Assembly: GCF_003233655.1 (NCBI RefSeq)
Contig: NZ_CP029835.1
Span: 186,001-250,000, forward strand
DNA from: Azospirillum ramasamyi
Lineage (GTDB): Bacteria > Pseudomonadota > Alphaproteobacteria > Azospirillales > Azospirillaceae
Direction: 5' to 3'
Length of the DNA stretch: 64,000 bases
Part shown: positions 16,953-27,473 of the stretch, piece after piece
How positions within the stretch are numbered: position 1 is the stretch's first letter
Layout: every line of letters begins with the position of its first letter
The notes under the pieces: model-generated
Databases searched by the model: none
What the model was told of the DNA's origin: nothing
What the model saw: the letters and a program-made list of their open reading frames with translations, nothing else
Position numbers and translations under genes: made by a program

Positions 16953-18020
16953 ATGACGCGCATTCTCGTCACCGGCGGCGCCGGTTTCATCGGCTCGGCG
17001 GTGGTCCGCCAGCTTCTCGCCGAAACCGACGCCTTCGTCGTCAATGTCGACAAGCTGACCTACGCGGCCAACCTGTCCTCCCTGCCGGGCGCCGAGGGCA
17101 ACCCGCGCTACGCCTTCGAGAAGGTCGACATCTGCGACGCCGCCGAACTGCGCCGGGTGTTCGACACCCATCAGCCCGACGCGGTGATGCATCTGGCCGC
17201 CGAATCCCATGTCGACCGCTCCATCGACGGGCCGGGCGAGTTCATCCAGACCAACGTGGTCGGCACCTTCCGCCTGCTGGAGGCGGCGCGCGGCTATTGG
17301 GCGGCCCTGCCGGCGGAGCGCAAGGAGCGCTTCCGCTTCCACCACATCTCCACCGACGAGGTGTTCGGCACGCTGGGCGACGACGGCTTCTTCACCGAGA
17401 CCACCGCCTACAGCCCCAACTCGCCCTATTCGGCCAGCAAGGCGTCGAGCGACCATCTGGTCCGCGCCTGGCACGAGACCTACGGGCTGCCGGTGGTGCT
17501 GACCAACTGCTCCAACAATTACGGCCCCTACCATTTCCCGGAGAAGCTGATCCCGCTGATGATCCTCAAGGGTCTGGCGGGGGAGAAGCTGCCGGTCTAC
17601 GGCAAGGGCGACAACATCCGCGACTGGCTCTATGTCGAGGACCATGCCCGCGCGCTGCGTCTGGTGCTGGAGAAGGGCCGGATCGGCGAGAGCTACAACA
17701 TCGGCGGCCACAACGAGCGCACCAACCTGGAGGTCGTCCGCGCCATCTGCGCGCATCTGGACGAGATGAACCCGGCCGGCGCCCCGCACGACCGCCTGAT
17801 CAGCTTCGTCACCGACCGCCCCGGCCATGACAAGCGCTATGCCATCGACGCCGGCAAGATCGAGCGCGAGCTGGGCTGGACCCCGCAGGAGACCTTCGAG
17901 AGCGGCCTGCGCAAGACGGTCGCCTGGTATCTGGAGAACCGCGACTGGTGGCAGGCCATCCTGAACGGCTCCTACCGGGGCGAGCGGCTCGGCCTGACGG
18001 AAGAGGGGGCCGCGCAATGA
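16953..18020 (+). CDS. rfbB: dTDP-glucose 4,6-dehydratase
   Basis: RmlB, 355 residues, an extended short-chain dehydrogenase. NAD-binding ILVTGGAGFIGSAVVRQL is at the N-terminus, followed by HLAAESHVDRSI, STDEVFGTLG and the catalytic YSASKAS. It converts dTDP-glucose to the 4-keto-6-deoxy intermediate. The ATG at 16953 is chosen over a TTG one codon upstream. It is preceded by an unusual 85-base gap with a T-rich hairpin and overlaps rfbD by four bases (ATGA). Confidence 0.96.
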   Translation: MTRILVTGGAGFIGSAVVRQLLAETDAFVVNVDKLTYAANLSSLPGAEGNPRYAFEKVDICDAAELRRVFDTHQPDAVMHLAAESHVDRSIDGPGEFIQTNVVGTFRLLEAARGYWAALPAERKERFRFHHISTDEVFGTLGDDGFFTETTAYSPNSPYSASKASSDHLVRAWHETYGLPVVLTNCSNNYGPYHFPEKLIPLMILKGLAGEKLPVYGKGDNIRDWLYVEDHARALRLVLEKGRIGESYNIGGHNERTNLEVVRAICAHLDEMNPAGAPHDRLISFVTDRPGHDKRYAIDAGKIERELGWTPQETFESGLRKTVAWYLENRDWWQAILNGSYRGERLGLTEEGAAQ

Positions 18021-18919
18021 AGGTTCCCATGAAAGTCCTGGTCCTCGGCAGCAACGGCCAGCTCGGCTTCGAGCTGATGCGGGCCGGCTGGGCGCCGGGC
18101 ACCGACGTCGTCGGGCTGCCCTATCCCGAGTTCGACGTGACCCGGCCGGGCGACGTGGAGAAGGCGGTCGCCGCCCACGCGCCGGATCTGCTGGTCAACG
18201 CCACCGCCCACACCGCCGTCGACAAGGCCGAGAGCGAGGTGGATCTCTCCTTCGCCGTCAACCGCGACGGGCCGGGCGCCATGGCGGCGGCCTGCGCGGC
18301 GCGCGGCATCCCCTTCATCCATGTCTCGACCGACTACGTGTTCGACGGGACGAAGGACGGCCTCTACACCGAGGACGACCCGATCAACCCGCTGGGCGTC
18401 TATGGCGCCAGCAAGGCGGCGGGCGAGGAGGCGGTGCGCGCGGCGACGCCGCATCACGTCATCCTGCGCACCTCCTGGGTCTACAGCGCCTACGGCAACA
18501 ACTTCGTCAAGACGATGCTGCGCTTCGGCAAGGAGCGCGAGGAGATGCGGGTAGTCGCCGACCAGCACGGCTCCCCCACCGCCGCCGCCGACCTCGCCGC
18601 CGCCATCGTGCAGATCGCCGGCACCATCGAGAAGACCGGCGCCGCCGCCTGGGGCACCTACCACCTGACCGGCAGCGGCTACACCACCTGGCATGACTTC
18701 GCCGAGCACATCTTCCAACGGCTGGAGGAGCGCACCGGCAAGCGGCCGCGCCTGACCGCCATCGGAACCGAGGACTACCCGACCCCGGCGCGCCGCCCGG
18801 CCAACTCGCGGCTGGACTGCTCCCGCGCCAGGGAGCGCTTGGGCGTCGCCTGCCCGCCATGGCAGGAAAGCCTGGACCGCGTGATCGACGAGCTGTTCAC
18901 CAACCCGCCGCAGGCGTGA
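18017..18919 (+). CDS. rfbD: dTDP-4-dehydrorhamnose reductase
   Basis: RmlD, 300 residues. The N-terminal KVLVLGSNGQLGFELMRAG, the VNATAHTAVDKAES segment, STDYVFDGTKDG and YGASKAAGEEAV are all typical. It carries out the final NAD(P)H reduction to dTDP-L-rhamnose. The start ATG overlaps the rfbB stop; an in-frame ATG four codons later is an alternative. It runs directly into rfbA. Confidence 0.96.
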   Translation: MKVPMKVLVLGSNGQLGFELMRAGWAPGTDVVGLPYPEFDVTRPGDVEKAVAAHAPDLLVNATAHTAVDKAESEVDLSFAVNRDGPGAMAAACAARGIPFIHVSTDYVFDGTKDGLYTEDDPINPLGVYGASKAAGEEAVRAATPHHVILRTSWVYSAYGNNFVKTMLRFGKEREEMRVVADQHGSPTAAADLAAAIVQIAGTIEKTGAAAWGTYHLTGSGYTTWHDFAEHIFQRLEERTGKRPRLTAIGTEDYPTPARRPANSRLDCSRARERLGVACPPWQESLDRVIDELFTNPPQA

Positions 18920-18930
18920 GGACGAAGACC

Positions 18931-19794
18931 ATGAAGGGCATCATCCTGGCCGGCGGCTCCGGCACCCGGCTCTACCCGGTGACGCGGGCGATCAGCAAGC
19001 AGCTGCTGCCGATCTACGACAAGCCGATGATCTATTTCCCGCTCAGCACCCTGATGCTGGCGGGCATCCGCGACATCCTGGTCATCACCACGCCGCACGA
19101 CCAGCCGCTGTTCCAGACGGTGCTGGGCGACGGGTCGCAGTGGGGCCTGAACCTGACCTACGCGATCCAGCCCTCGCCCGACGGGCTGGCCCAGGCCTTC
19201 ATCATCGGCCGCGAGTTCGTCGGCAACGACAGTTGCGCGCTGGTTCTCGGCGACAACATCTTCTACGGCCACGGCCTGACCAACCTGCTGCGCGCGGCCG
19301 GCGAGAAGACCGACGGCGCCAGCGTCTTCGCCTATGCCGTGCGCGACCCCGAACGCTACGGCGTGGTGGAGTTCGACGGCCAGGGCCGGGCGCTGAGCAT
19401 CGAGGAGAAGCCGGTCGCCCCGCGCTCCAAATGGGCGGTGACCGGCCTCTATTTCTACGACAACGACGTGCTGGACATCGCCGCCGCGGTGAAGCCGTCG
19501 GCGCGCGGCGAGCTGGAGATCACGTCCGTCAACGCCGCCTATCTCGACATGGGCAAGCTGTCGGTCGAGCAGATGGGCCGCGGCTATGGCTGGTTCGACA
19601 CCGGCACCCACGACAGCCTGCTGGAGGCGGCGGAGTTCGTCCGCACCATCCAGCACCGCCAGGGCCTGCAGATCGCCTGCCCGGAGGAGATCGCCTACAC
19701 CTCCGGCTGGATCGACGCCGAGCAGGTCCGCCGCCTGGCGGAGCCGCTGAAGAAGAACGATTACGGACGCTACCTACTTGGGCTGCTAGGCTAA
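18931..19794 (+). CDS. rfbA: glucose-1-phosphate thymidylyltransferase
   Basis: RmlA, 287 residues, makes dTDP-glucose from glucose-1-phosphate and dTTP. The nucleotidyltransferase signature GGSGTRLYPVT and KQLLPIYDKPMIYFPL appear at the N-terminus, and LVLGDNIFYGHG and GWFDTGTHDSLLEA further on. It starts 11 bases after rfbD. It closes the complete four-gene dTDP-rhamnose set; the gene order C-B-D-A is one of the common arrangements. Confidence 0.96.
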   Translation: MKGIILAGGSGTRLYPVTRAISKQLLPIYDKPMIYFPLSTLMLAGIRDILVITTPHDQPLFQTVLGDGSQWGLNLTYAIQPSPDGLAQAFIIGREFVGNDSCALVLGDNIFYGHGLTNLLRAAGEKTDGASVFAYAVRDPERYGVVEFDGQGRALSIEEKPVAPRSKWAVTGLYFYDNDVLDIAAAVKPSARGELEITSVNAAYLDMGKLSVEQMGRGYGWFDTGTHDSLLEAAEFVRTIQHRQGLQIACPEEIAYTSGWIDAEQVRRLAEPLKKNDYGRYLLGLLG

Positions 19795-19925
19795 AGACAA
19801 AGGATCAAGCAGCGTTCCTGCTGCGTTGCCACTTCGCGGTTGGCCGGCGGCTGGTCCTGCGACGGCTCGTCCTGCGACGGCCGCCGGGCGCCGCGAATGC
19901 CAACAGCCAAGACAGGAAGACAGCC

Positions 19926-20882
<957 letters not shown>

Positions 20883-21110
20883 GAAACCGCTTTTCCCCTT
20901 GCGGGAGAAGGTCCGCGACGCCCCCCGGGCGCCCCCCTTGGGTCTACCGCCAGTGGGCGAGCATCCGGCGCCGCGGCGCGTGACGCGTCTTGCGGGCCGC
21001 GCTATTGTGCGGGCCGCGTTGCGGATGCCGGTCCGATCTCCCGTGCCGGCCGCATCGCCGCTTGGGGGACGCATGGTGCCGATCGGCCGCACAGGCTGCG
21101 GGGTGTGAGG

Positions 21111-22226
21111 ATGGGCGTGTTGCCGATGCCGGCCGCCCTGCGCGGAAGACAGTTGGGGAAAGAAGCGGTGCCGACCGCCTCACCGGAGCGAGAGCGCCCG
21201 GCCGGCTATTGGCCGGGCGGCGACACCATCAAGGTGGTGGCGATGCTGATGGTGATCGGCATCCACGTCATCAGCCCGCATTTCTTCGGCCAGATCCCGG
21301 CCATGCCGCCGGGCCAGCCCTTCCGCTTCGACATCCATTGGTGGATCGCCGCGGCGATCGACAGCCTGTGCCGATCCAGCGTGCCGCTGTTCTTCATGGT
21401 CAGCGGCGCCCTGCTGCTGCCGCGCGCCGAGCCGATCGCCGCCTTCCTGCGCAAGCGCTTCGTCGCCGTGGTGGTGCCGATGGTGGCCTGGAGCGGCTTC
21501 TATCTGGTCTGGGGACACCAGATCATCCATTTCGCCGGAACGCCGCCGCTGAGCGCGCTGCCGCGCCAGCCGGCCTTCTTCCATCTGTGGTTCCTCTATC
21601 CGCTGCTGCTCTCCTATCTGGCGATGCCGCTGATGCGCGTGGTCTTCGCCCAGGGCGGGCGGCTGGTCGGCTACGCGCTCGTCCTATGGGGCTTGGCGGT
21701 GGCCTGGATGTTCGCGGACAACCTTGCCGCCGGCAATCCCGAGCCGGGCGTCCTGTGGCCGGACTATCCCTATTATCTCGGCTATGTGCTGCTGGGCGGC
21801 GCGCTGCTGCGGTTCCGCGACCGCGTTCCGCTTTGGGCTGCCGGCGGGCTGTTCGGGCTGTCGGCGGCGGCGACGCTGCTGCTGACCTATGTCTGGTCGG
21901 CACGGCTCGGCACCGCCAGCGAACAGTTCATGGGATATTTCGCCCCCAACGTGGCGGTCGGGGCGGTGGCGGCCTTCCTGTTCCTGGACACGCTGTCCCT
22001 CCGTCTGGGGCGGGCGGCACAGGCGGCCATCCGCTTCCTGGGCGGCCTGTCCTTCGGCGTCTACGCCGTCCACCCTGTCGTCATCCTGTACTTCATCGGC
22101 GACACGCGGACCTGGTTCTCCAATCCCAGCCTCATCGCACTGGCCGGGATCGCCACGGTGGTGCTGGGGGCCGGTGCCATCGCCCTGGTGCTGTCGCGGA
22201 TCCCGCTGCTGCGGCGATTGGTGTGA
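21111..22226 (+). CDS. acyltransferase 3 family membrane protein
   Basis: A 371-residue polytopic membrane protein of the acyltransferase-3 family (OafA/WecH-like), which O-acetylates or otherwise acylates surface glycans. The family's early membrane-edge histidine is in MVIGIHVISPHFFG. SSVPLFFMVSGALLLPR and RKRFVAVVVPMVAWSGFYLV are also typical, and about ten hydrophobic segments follow. ATG 21111 is favoured over a GTG two codons earlier. It follows uxs after about 230 bases. The acceptor sugar is unknown. Confidence 0.85.
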   Translation: MGVLPMPAALRGRQLGKEAVPTASPERERPAGYWPGGDTIKVVAMLMVIGIHVISPHFFGQIPAMPPGQPFRFDIHWWIAAAIDSLCRSSVPLFFMVSGALLLPRAEPIAAFLRKRFVAVVVPMVAWSGFYLVWGHQIIHFAGTPPLSALPRQPAFFHLWFLYPLLLSYLAMPLMRVVFAQGGRLVGYALVLWGLAVAWMFADNLAAGNPEPGVLWPDYPYYLGYVLLGGALLRFRDRVPLWAAGGLFGLSAAATLLLTYVWSARLGTASEQFMGYFAPNVAVGAVAAFLFLDTLSLRLGRAAQAAIRFLGGLSFGVYAVHPVVILYFIGDTRTWFSNPSLIALAGIATVVLGAGAIALVLSRIPLLRRLV

Positions 22227-22361
22227 GGGGGGCTGGTGTGAGACGCGGCGGCGTCAGAACTGCCACGCACGTTGGGATAGCGTCTATGACCATCAGCACC
22301 ATTCCAAATCGCTGAATCCGCTCCCATCCTCCGCTCGCGAAACGCAATCTGGGGGTGAGCG

Positions 22362-23861
22362 ATGCCGGTCTGGCGCTTCTGGAACACCGTCACGGGGTCG
22401 CACTTCTATACGGAAAGCGAGGTCGAGCGGGACGTCGTCGCAACCAACCTGACCTCGATGAATTACGAGGGGGTCGCCTTCACCAACCCCACGGCGACCG
22501 ACACCACCGTCTGGCGGTTCCGCCGGGCGGACACCGGCACCTTCTTCTACACCGCCAGCACCGCCGAACGGGACGCGGTGCGCAGCACGATGCCGAACTA
22601 CGTCTACGAGGGGGCGGCCTACAGTGCCAGCACGGTGCAGACGGCGAGCGCGTCGCAGGCGATCTACCGGTTCTGGAACTCCGACAACGGCGCGCATTTC
22701 TACACCGGCTCGGCACAGGAGCGGGACTCGGTGATCGCCACCCTGCCCAACATGCGTTACGAGGGCATCGCCTACTACATGGCGCCGGCGCCGCAGACCG
22801 ACCGCGGCGGGGCGCTGGACACGGCCTGGTACCTGTCGGCCTATCCCGACGTCGCCGAGGCGGCTGCGGCCGGCTTCACCTCCGCCGCGCAGCACTGGCA
22901 GGAGTTCGGCCTGCGCGAGGGGCGGCTGCCGCGCGATCTGGCCGCCTTGAGCGGCAACGACAGCATCGCCAGCATCTACAGCACCACCGGCCACGGCGAC
23001 CGCATGAACGGCGGGTCGGGCAACGACACGCTGCAGGGCGGGCTGGGCAGCGACACCATCTTCGGCGAGACCGGCAACGACGTCCTCTACGGCTACCAGA
23101 GCGACCATCTGAACGGCGGCTCCGGCGACGACACCTACTACGTCTACACGAACAGCGTCACGGTCCAGGAAGGGGCGAACGGGGGCACCGACACGCTGTG
23201 GCTGGGCGACAGGATCACCGGCTACGGCTACACCATCCCGTCCAACGTCGAGGTGACCAACCTCTCCTACTATCTCACCAACGGGGACTATCCCAACTCG
23301 ACCGTCCTCCTGACCGGCAGCAGCGGGGACGACACCATCCTGATGCCGGAAAGCGTTTACCTGCCCTATGGCGGCTATCACTCCAAGGCGGTGACGGTCA
23401 ACGGCGGCGACGGCAACGACACCATCATGTCGTCCTTCTGGCGCAGCAAACACATCGAGCCGACCTACTATACGTCCTACAATGACCTCATCGACGGCGG
23501 GAATGGCAACGACACGCTGACCGGCGGAGCCGGTGCGGATACATTCGTCGTCGCGCGGCCGACGACCGGGCCGACACCGGGCTTCAACATCTATGCCGGA
23601 CCGTCCGAGGTGACGACGATCACCGACTTCCAGCCCGGCGCCGACACGCTGCGCTTCGAGCAGACCACCCTGTCCGCGCAGCAGATCGTCGACCGCTTCA
23701 GCATGGCGTCCTTCCTGTCGTCCGACAGGACCCCGATGCTGGTTGGCCGCTTCACCGACGCCGATTTCAGCCGCGTTTACACCAGCAACTCCACGCTGGA
23801 AATCCGGCTGGCCGGCCTCACCCCCGGCCAGTTGACGGCGGGGATGATCGCGGCGGTCTGA
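22362..23861 (+). CDS. RTX-type secreted protein with three DUF5648 repeats and one 40-residue-type repeat
   Basis: A 499-residue protein without a signal peptide, a probable T1SS substrate. Residues 1-140 contain three units of the DUF5648 type (pattern W/Y-R-F-...-HFYT-x-S-x-x-ERD). A single divergent copy of the repeat found in other proteins here follows (WYLSAYPDVAEA ... EFGLREGRLP). Calcium-binding nonapeptide repeats come next (GGSGNDTLQGGLGSDTIFG; later GGNGNDTLTGGAGADTFVV), and then a beta-rich tail. GGGGGTGAGC precedes the ATG at 22362. Function is unknown; DUF5648 units occur in secreted and surface proteins. The nearest exporter is the T1SS operon at 27.5-31.6 kb. Confidence 0.85.
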   Translation: MPVWRFWNTVTGSHFYTESEVERDVVATNLTSMNYEGVAFTNPTATDTTVWRFRRADTGTFFYTASTAERDAVRSTMPNYVYEGAAYSASTVQTASASQAIYRFWNSDNGAHFYTGSAQERDSVIATLPNMRYEGIAYYMAPAPQTDRGGALDTAWYLSAYPDVAEAAAAGFTSAAQHWQEFGLREGRLPRDLAALSGNDSIASIYSTTGHGDRMNGGSGNDTLQGGLGSDTIFGETGNDVLYGYQSDHLNGGSGDDTYYVYTNSVTVQEGANGGTDTLWLGDRITGYGYTIPSNVEVTNLSYYLTNGDYPNSTVLLTGSSGDDTILMPESVYLPYGGYHSKAVTVNGGDGNDTIMSSFWRSKHIEPTYYTSYNDLIDGGNGNDTLTGGAGADTFVVARPTTGPTPGFNIYAGPSEVTTITDFQPGADTLRFEQTTLSAQQIVDRFSMASFLSSDRTPMLVGRFTDADFSRVYTSNSTLEIRLAGLTPGQLTAGMIAAV

Positions 23862-23892
23862 GGGCCGGCGAGGAGGGCGCTGCGGGACCTTG

Positions 23893-24894
23893 TCAGATGC
23901 GCTTCACCAGCCGCTCCTCCCAGGTGAGGGCCGAGGCGACGATGGTCTCCAGATCGGCATGGCGCGGGGTCCAGTCCAGCGTGCGGCCGATGCGCTCCAC
24001 CCCCGCCACCAGGGCCGGGGGGTCGCCGGCGCGGCGCGGGCCGATGCGCATGGGCAGCGGTTTGCCGGTCACCCGGTCCACCATCGCCAGCACCTCGCGC
24101 ACCGAATAGCCGCGGCCGTAGCCGCAGTTCAGCACCTCCGACGCGCCGCCCGCCTCCAGATGGCGGAGTGCGGCGACATGGGCGTCGGCGAGGTCGCTGA
24201 CATGGATGTAGTCGCGCACGCAGGTGCCGTCCGCCGTGTCGTAGTCGTCGCCGAAGATCTGCAACTCCGCCCGCTGGCCAGTGACGGTCTGGGCGGCGAT
24301 CTTGATCAGGTGGGTGGCGACGCGCGACACCTGCCCCGAACGGCCCTGCGGATCGGCGCCGGCCACGTTGAAATAGCGCAGCGCCACGTAACGCAGGTCA
24401 TGCGCCGCCGCGGTGTCGCGCAGCATCCACTCCGTCATCAGCTTGGAGGAGCCGTAGGGGTTGATCGGCCTGGTCGGCGTCTGCTCGTCGATCGGCAGCC
24501 GCTCCGGCATGCCGTAGACCGCGGCGGTGGAGGAGAAGATGAAGCGGCCGATCCCGGCCTCCACGCAGGCCTCGATCAGGGCGTGGCTCTTGACCGTGTT
24601 GTTGCGGTAGTAGGCGAGCGGCCGCTCCACCGATTCCGGCACCACGATGCTGCCGGCGAAATGCATCACGGTGCCGATGCCGTGGCGGGCGAAGCTGTCG
24701 GCCAGCAGCGCCTTGTCGCCGACGTCGCCCTCGACCAGGGGCACGCCGGCGGGCACCGCCGAGCGCCGGCCGGTGGACAGATCGTCCAGCACCACCACGG
24801 CGCGCCCCTGGTCGCGCAGCGCCAGCACCACATGGGAGCCGATATAGCCGGCGCCGCCGGTCACCAGCACGGTCGCGTTGTCGCTCGTGGTCAT
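23893..24894 (-). CDS. galE: UDP-glucose 4-epimerase
   Basis: GalE, 333 residues, interconverts UDP-glucose and UDP-galactose (possibly the N-acetyl forms). N-terminal VLVTGGAGYIGSHVVLAL, STAAVYGMPE and the catalytic NPYGSSK are present, and ALRYFNVAGADPQGRSGQ is highly typical. The ATG at 24894 follows GAAGAGCGGAC. It ends convergently with the RTX gene. A galactose donor fits the surrounding polysaccharide genes. Confidence 0.95.
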   Translation of the reverse strand: MTTSDNATVLVTGGAGYIGSHVVLALRDQGRAVVVLDDLSTGRRSAVPAGVPLVEGDVGDKALLADSFARHGIGTVMHFAGSIVVPESVERPLAYYRNNTVKSHALIEACVEAGIGRFIFSSTAAVYGMPERLPIDEQTPTRPINPYGSSKLMTEWMLRDTAAAHDLRYVALRYFNVAGADPQGRSGQVSRVATHLIKIAAQTVTGQRAELQIFGDDYDTADGTCVRDYIHVSDLADAHVAALRHLEAGGASEVLNCGYGRGYSVREVLAMVDRVTGKPLPMRIGPRRAGDPPALVAGVERIGRTLDWTPRHADLETIVASALTWEERLVKRI

Positions 24895-25081
24895 GTCCGC
24901 TCTTCGTCGTTTGGCCGCATCCGTCTGAAAGTAGCGCGTCCGCAGCCGCCGGCATCGGTTTTTCCGGCTTAGAACAAGGGCTTCCGGAGGGGCCGGAGGG
25001 AGCGCTTCCCCCCGGCGCATTACCCCGTTGTGAAGGATGCGGGGGCACCACAACCATTGTCCCGCCAGGCCTGCGCGCGCC

Positions 25082-27274
25082 CTACCTTGCCAATCCAAGG
25101 CGGCGGCAGCCGTCATTGGCCGGGTGGAGGGCGGTGAGGGCGACCGTCCCGGCATCGGTGCCACGACCCAGCACGCACAGCGCCGGGATCCGGTCCAAAT
25201 CGGTCTCCGGCCGCAGCAGGATGGTGAAGCCGGCCTGCCCGCGGTCGGCAGTGGGGAAGGCGGCCTGCAGATCGGGCCGGCGCTCCGTCCCGTGCGACAG
25301 CACGGTGAGGGGCACGTCGCTGACAACCGCGATGCTCTGCGTGGCGCGGACGGCCGTCCAGGGCGCCCAGCCGCGCAGAAGCAGCAGTCCGTTCTCCAGC
25401 CGGACCTCGTCCAGGCTGCCGCCGGTCGGGAAAGGCCCGTCAACCGTGGCGGCGTCGTTCGCCGGAAGGACACTAGCCTCCCGCGCCAGGGCGGCCGGAG
25501 CCAAAGCGGACCAGGGTACCCGGACCTGATCAGGATAGGGGAAGACCGGCTCCGCCACCGCATCCGGGATGATGTGGGCATAGCGGTTGAAGGCCTGGGT
25601 GAAGCGCTCCTCCGGCATGTCGGGGAAGAGCGGACGGAAGAAGTCCAGGTGCGGGGCGATCAGCGTGTGGGCGATGGAGTTGTAGCCCCAGCCGGCCAGC
25701 ACCGCGCCGGTGAAGATCGGCAGCGTCTCCACCAGCCAGCCCTTCCCGTGCGCTGCCTGCAGGGCCGACAGCCGGGCGGTCAGGGCGGTCTGCGGCCGCT
25801 CGAAGATCGGCTTAGCCGACTGGATCGGGTTGAACTGCCCGAAGGTCAGCAGGTTGGCGGCCACCGCCACCCCGGCCACCAGCGTGCCCGTCCGCGGCGG
25901 CCGCAACCCCATGGCCGGGATCAGGCGCCACAGCGCCAGCCCGCCGGCCAGCACCAGCAGGATCACCCCGTCGAACAGGCTGGACCAGGGCGCGATCCCA
26001 CCGGCGCGCTTGGACAGCACCCAGGCCGCCAGCACGACGGCGGCGAACAGCGCGACGCGCAGCGGCGTGATCCGCCAGCGGACCGCCCCGGCCAGCAGCG
26101 CGGTGGCGACCAGCGCCAACAGCCCGACCGCCACGATCATGCGCGGCGGGAAGACGCGGTCCCACAGCAGGAACTTCCCCACCGCCGCCGGGATGGGCAG
26201 CAGCATCCAGGCCGACACCAGCGCCAGCCCGACGCCCAGCACCGCCAGGGCCGTCAGCAGCCGGCTCCGCTCGGCGACCCCGCCCGAGATGCCCTGCCTC
26301 CAGTCGGCGAAGACCAGGAGCAGCAGCGGCCAATAGCTGCCGATCGCCCCGGTCTCCACGATGTTGTGGACGATCAGGCTGTCGAAGCCGCGGGTGGTGA
26401 TGAAGGGCAGGACCGTGGACAGCCAGATGCGCCAGTCCCCGCTGCCGCCGTCGCTGTGCCGCTGGCCGGGATAGACGGTGGAGGTCATCGCCTGCAGCGG
26501 CTCCGCCAGATAGGCGTAGACGGTGCCGGCGGCCAGGACGGCGGCCAGCCCCGCCGTCGCCAGCAGCGGCCACCGCAGCAGGTCGCGGCGCAGCGCCAGC
26601 ACCAGCACGGCGCCAACGAACCCCAGCGACAGGATCACCGGCGGATAGAAGTGCGACAGCAGCCACACCGCCGACACCCAGTAGAGCAGCAGCCCCTTCA
26701 CCGGCAGCCGCAACGGCGCCGCCAGCGTCACCAGCAGCCAGGGAAACAGGGCGAGCTGCGGCCCGGTGGTGGTCCAGGCATACTGGGTGTAGCCAGCGAA
26801 GAAGGCGAGCAGCGAGAAGCAGACCGAGATGCCCGGCGCCATGCCCAGCATCCGCCCCATCCGCTGGTAGCCGATCAGGAACAGGGCGATGAAGGCGGCA
26901 TGGTAGATGGCGAAGGCATGGGCCGGATCGACCAGGAAGAAGGCCCAGTATTGCGGTTTGAAGGGCAGCGCCCAGTCCCACAGGGGCAGGGCGTTGAAGT
27001 TCCGCAAATCCTCATGATAGGGCGAATGGGCGTTGTGGCGGGCGAAGCCGTTGTCGACCGCGATCTGCAGATAGGGCGTCCACACCGCCCATTCGTCGCT
27101 GCGGATGTCGCGCGGCGTGCCCAGCACGAGCCCGCTTTCCTCTGTCACCCCCATCTGGCGCAGCGCCACCCCGTAGGAGGAGGGCGTCCAGGCCATCGCC
27201 GCGTAGAGAACCGACAGGGCCAGAACGATGGCGGCGAACAGCCCCCCGGTCGAGATGGGCGGAAATTTTTGCAT
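25082..27274 (-). CDS. large polytopic membrane protein of unknown function
   Basis: A 730-residue membrane protein with more than ten hydrophobic helices and a soluble C-terminal region of roughly 200 residues. The first loop after helix 1 contains TPRDIRSDEWAVWTPYLQIA, an acidic extracytoplasmic loop, which is the layout of GT-C-type lipid-linked glycosyltransferases and related YfhO-like proteins. No specific family was recognised with certainty. Its location among exopolysaccharide genes makes a role in glycan modification or lipid-linked sugar transfer plausible, but this is inference. It lies between galE and the first T1SS operon, all on the minus strand, with gaps of about 190-200 bases on each side. 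Confidence 0.75.
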   Translation of the reverse strand: MQKFPPISTGGLFAAIVLALSVLYAAMAWTPSSYGVALRQMGVTEESGLVLGTPRDIRSDEWAVWTPYLQIAVDNGFARHNAHSPYHEDLRNFNALPLWDWALPFKPQYWAFFLVDPAHAFAIYHAAFIALFLIGYQRMGRMLGMAPGISVCFSLLAFFAGYTQYAWTTTGPQLALFPWLLVTLAAPLRLPVKGLLLYWVSAVWLLSHFYPPVILSLGFVGAVLVLALRRDLLRWPLLATAGLAAVLAAGTVYAYLAEPLQAMTSTVYPGQRHSDGGSGDWRIWLSTVLPFITTRGFDSLIVHNIVETGAIGSYWPLLLLVFADWRQGISGGVAERSRLLTALAVLGVGLALVSAWMLLPIPAAVGKFLLWDRVFPPRMIVAVGLLALVATALLAGAVRWRITPLRVALFAAVVLAAWVLSKRAGGIAPWSSLFDGVILLVLAGGLALWRLIPAMGLRPPRTGTLVAGVAVAANLLTFGQFNPIQSAKPIFERPQTALTARLSALQAAHGKGWLVETLPIFTGAVLAGWGYNSIAHTLIAPHLDFFRPLFPDMPEERFTQAFNRYAHIIPDAVAEPVFPYPDQVRVPWSALAPAALAREASVLPANDAATVDGPFPTGGSLDEVRLENGLLLLRGWAPWTAVRATQSIAVVSDVPLTVLSHGTERRPDLQAAFPTADRGQAGFTILLRPETDLDRIPALCVLGRGTDAGTVALTALHPANDGCRRLGLAR

Positions 27275-27473
27275 CGGGATCTCACCAGATTACAGGCCGA
27301 CGAATGCACCGAAAGGCAGGCTGCCTTGCAAGCGTCGGAGGATATGGCGGAAGGGCCGGACAGGCCCTCAAGGCCGCCCAAGGGGAAGCTTGGCGGCTAG
27401 CAGGCCTTGTAGCACTGCAATTGCGACGATCCAACATGGAGCGACGGTACCCGGCTGGAACCCGCCGATGCTC

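Noticed and set aside
11204..17053. A 1949-residue open frame on the minus strand
   Set aside because: It is a shadow of wzt, the large glycosyltransferase and rfbC in GC-rich DNA. Its composition (Arg, Gln, His, Asp, Val rich) and lack of any domain match antisense frames, while the plus-strand genes have clear motifs.
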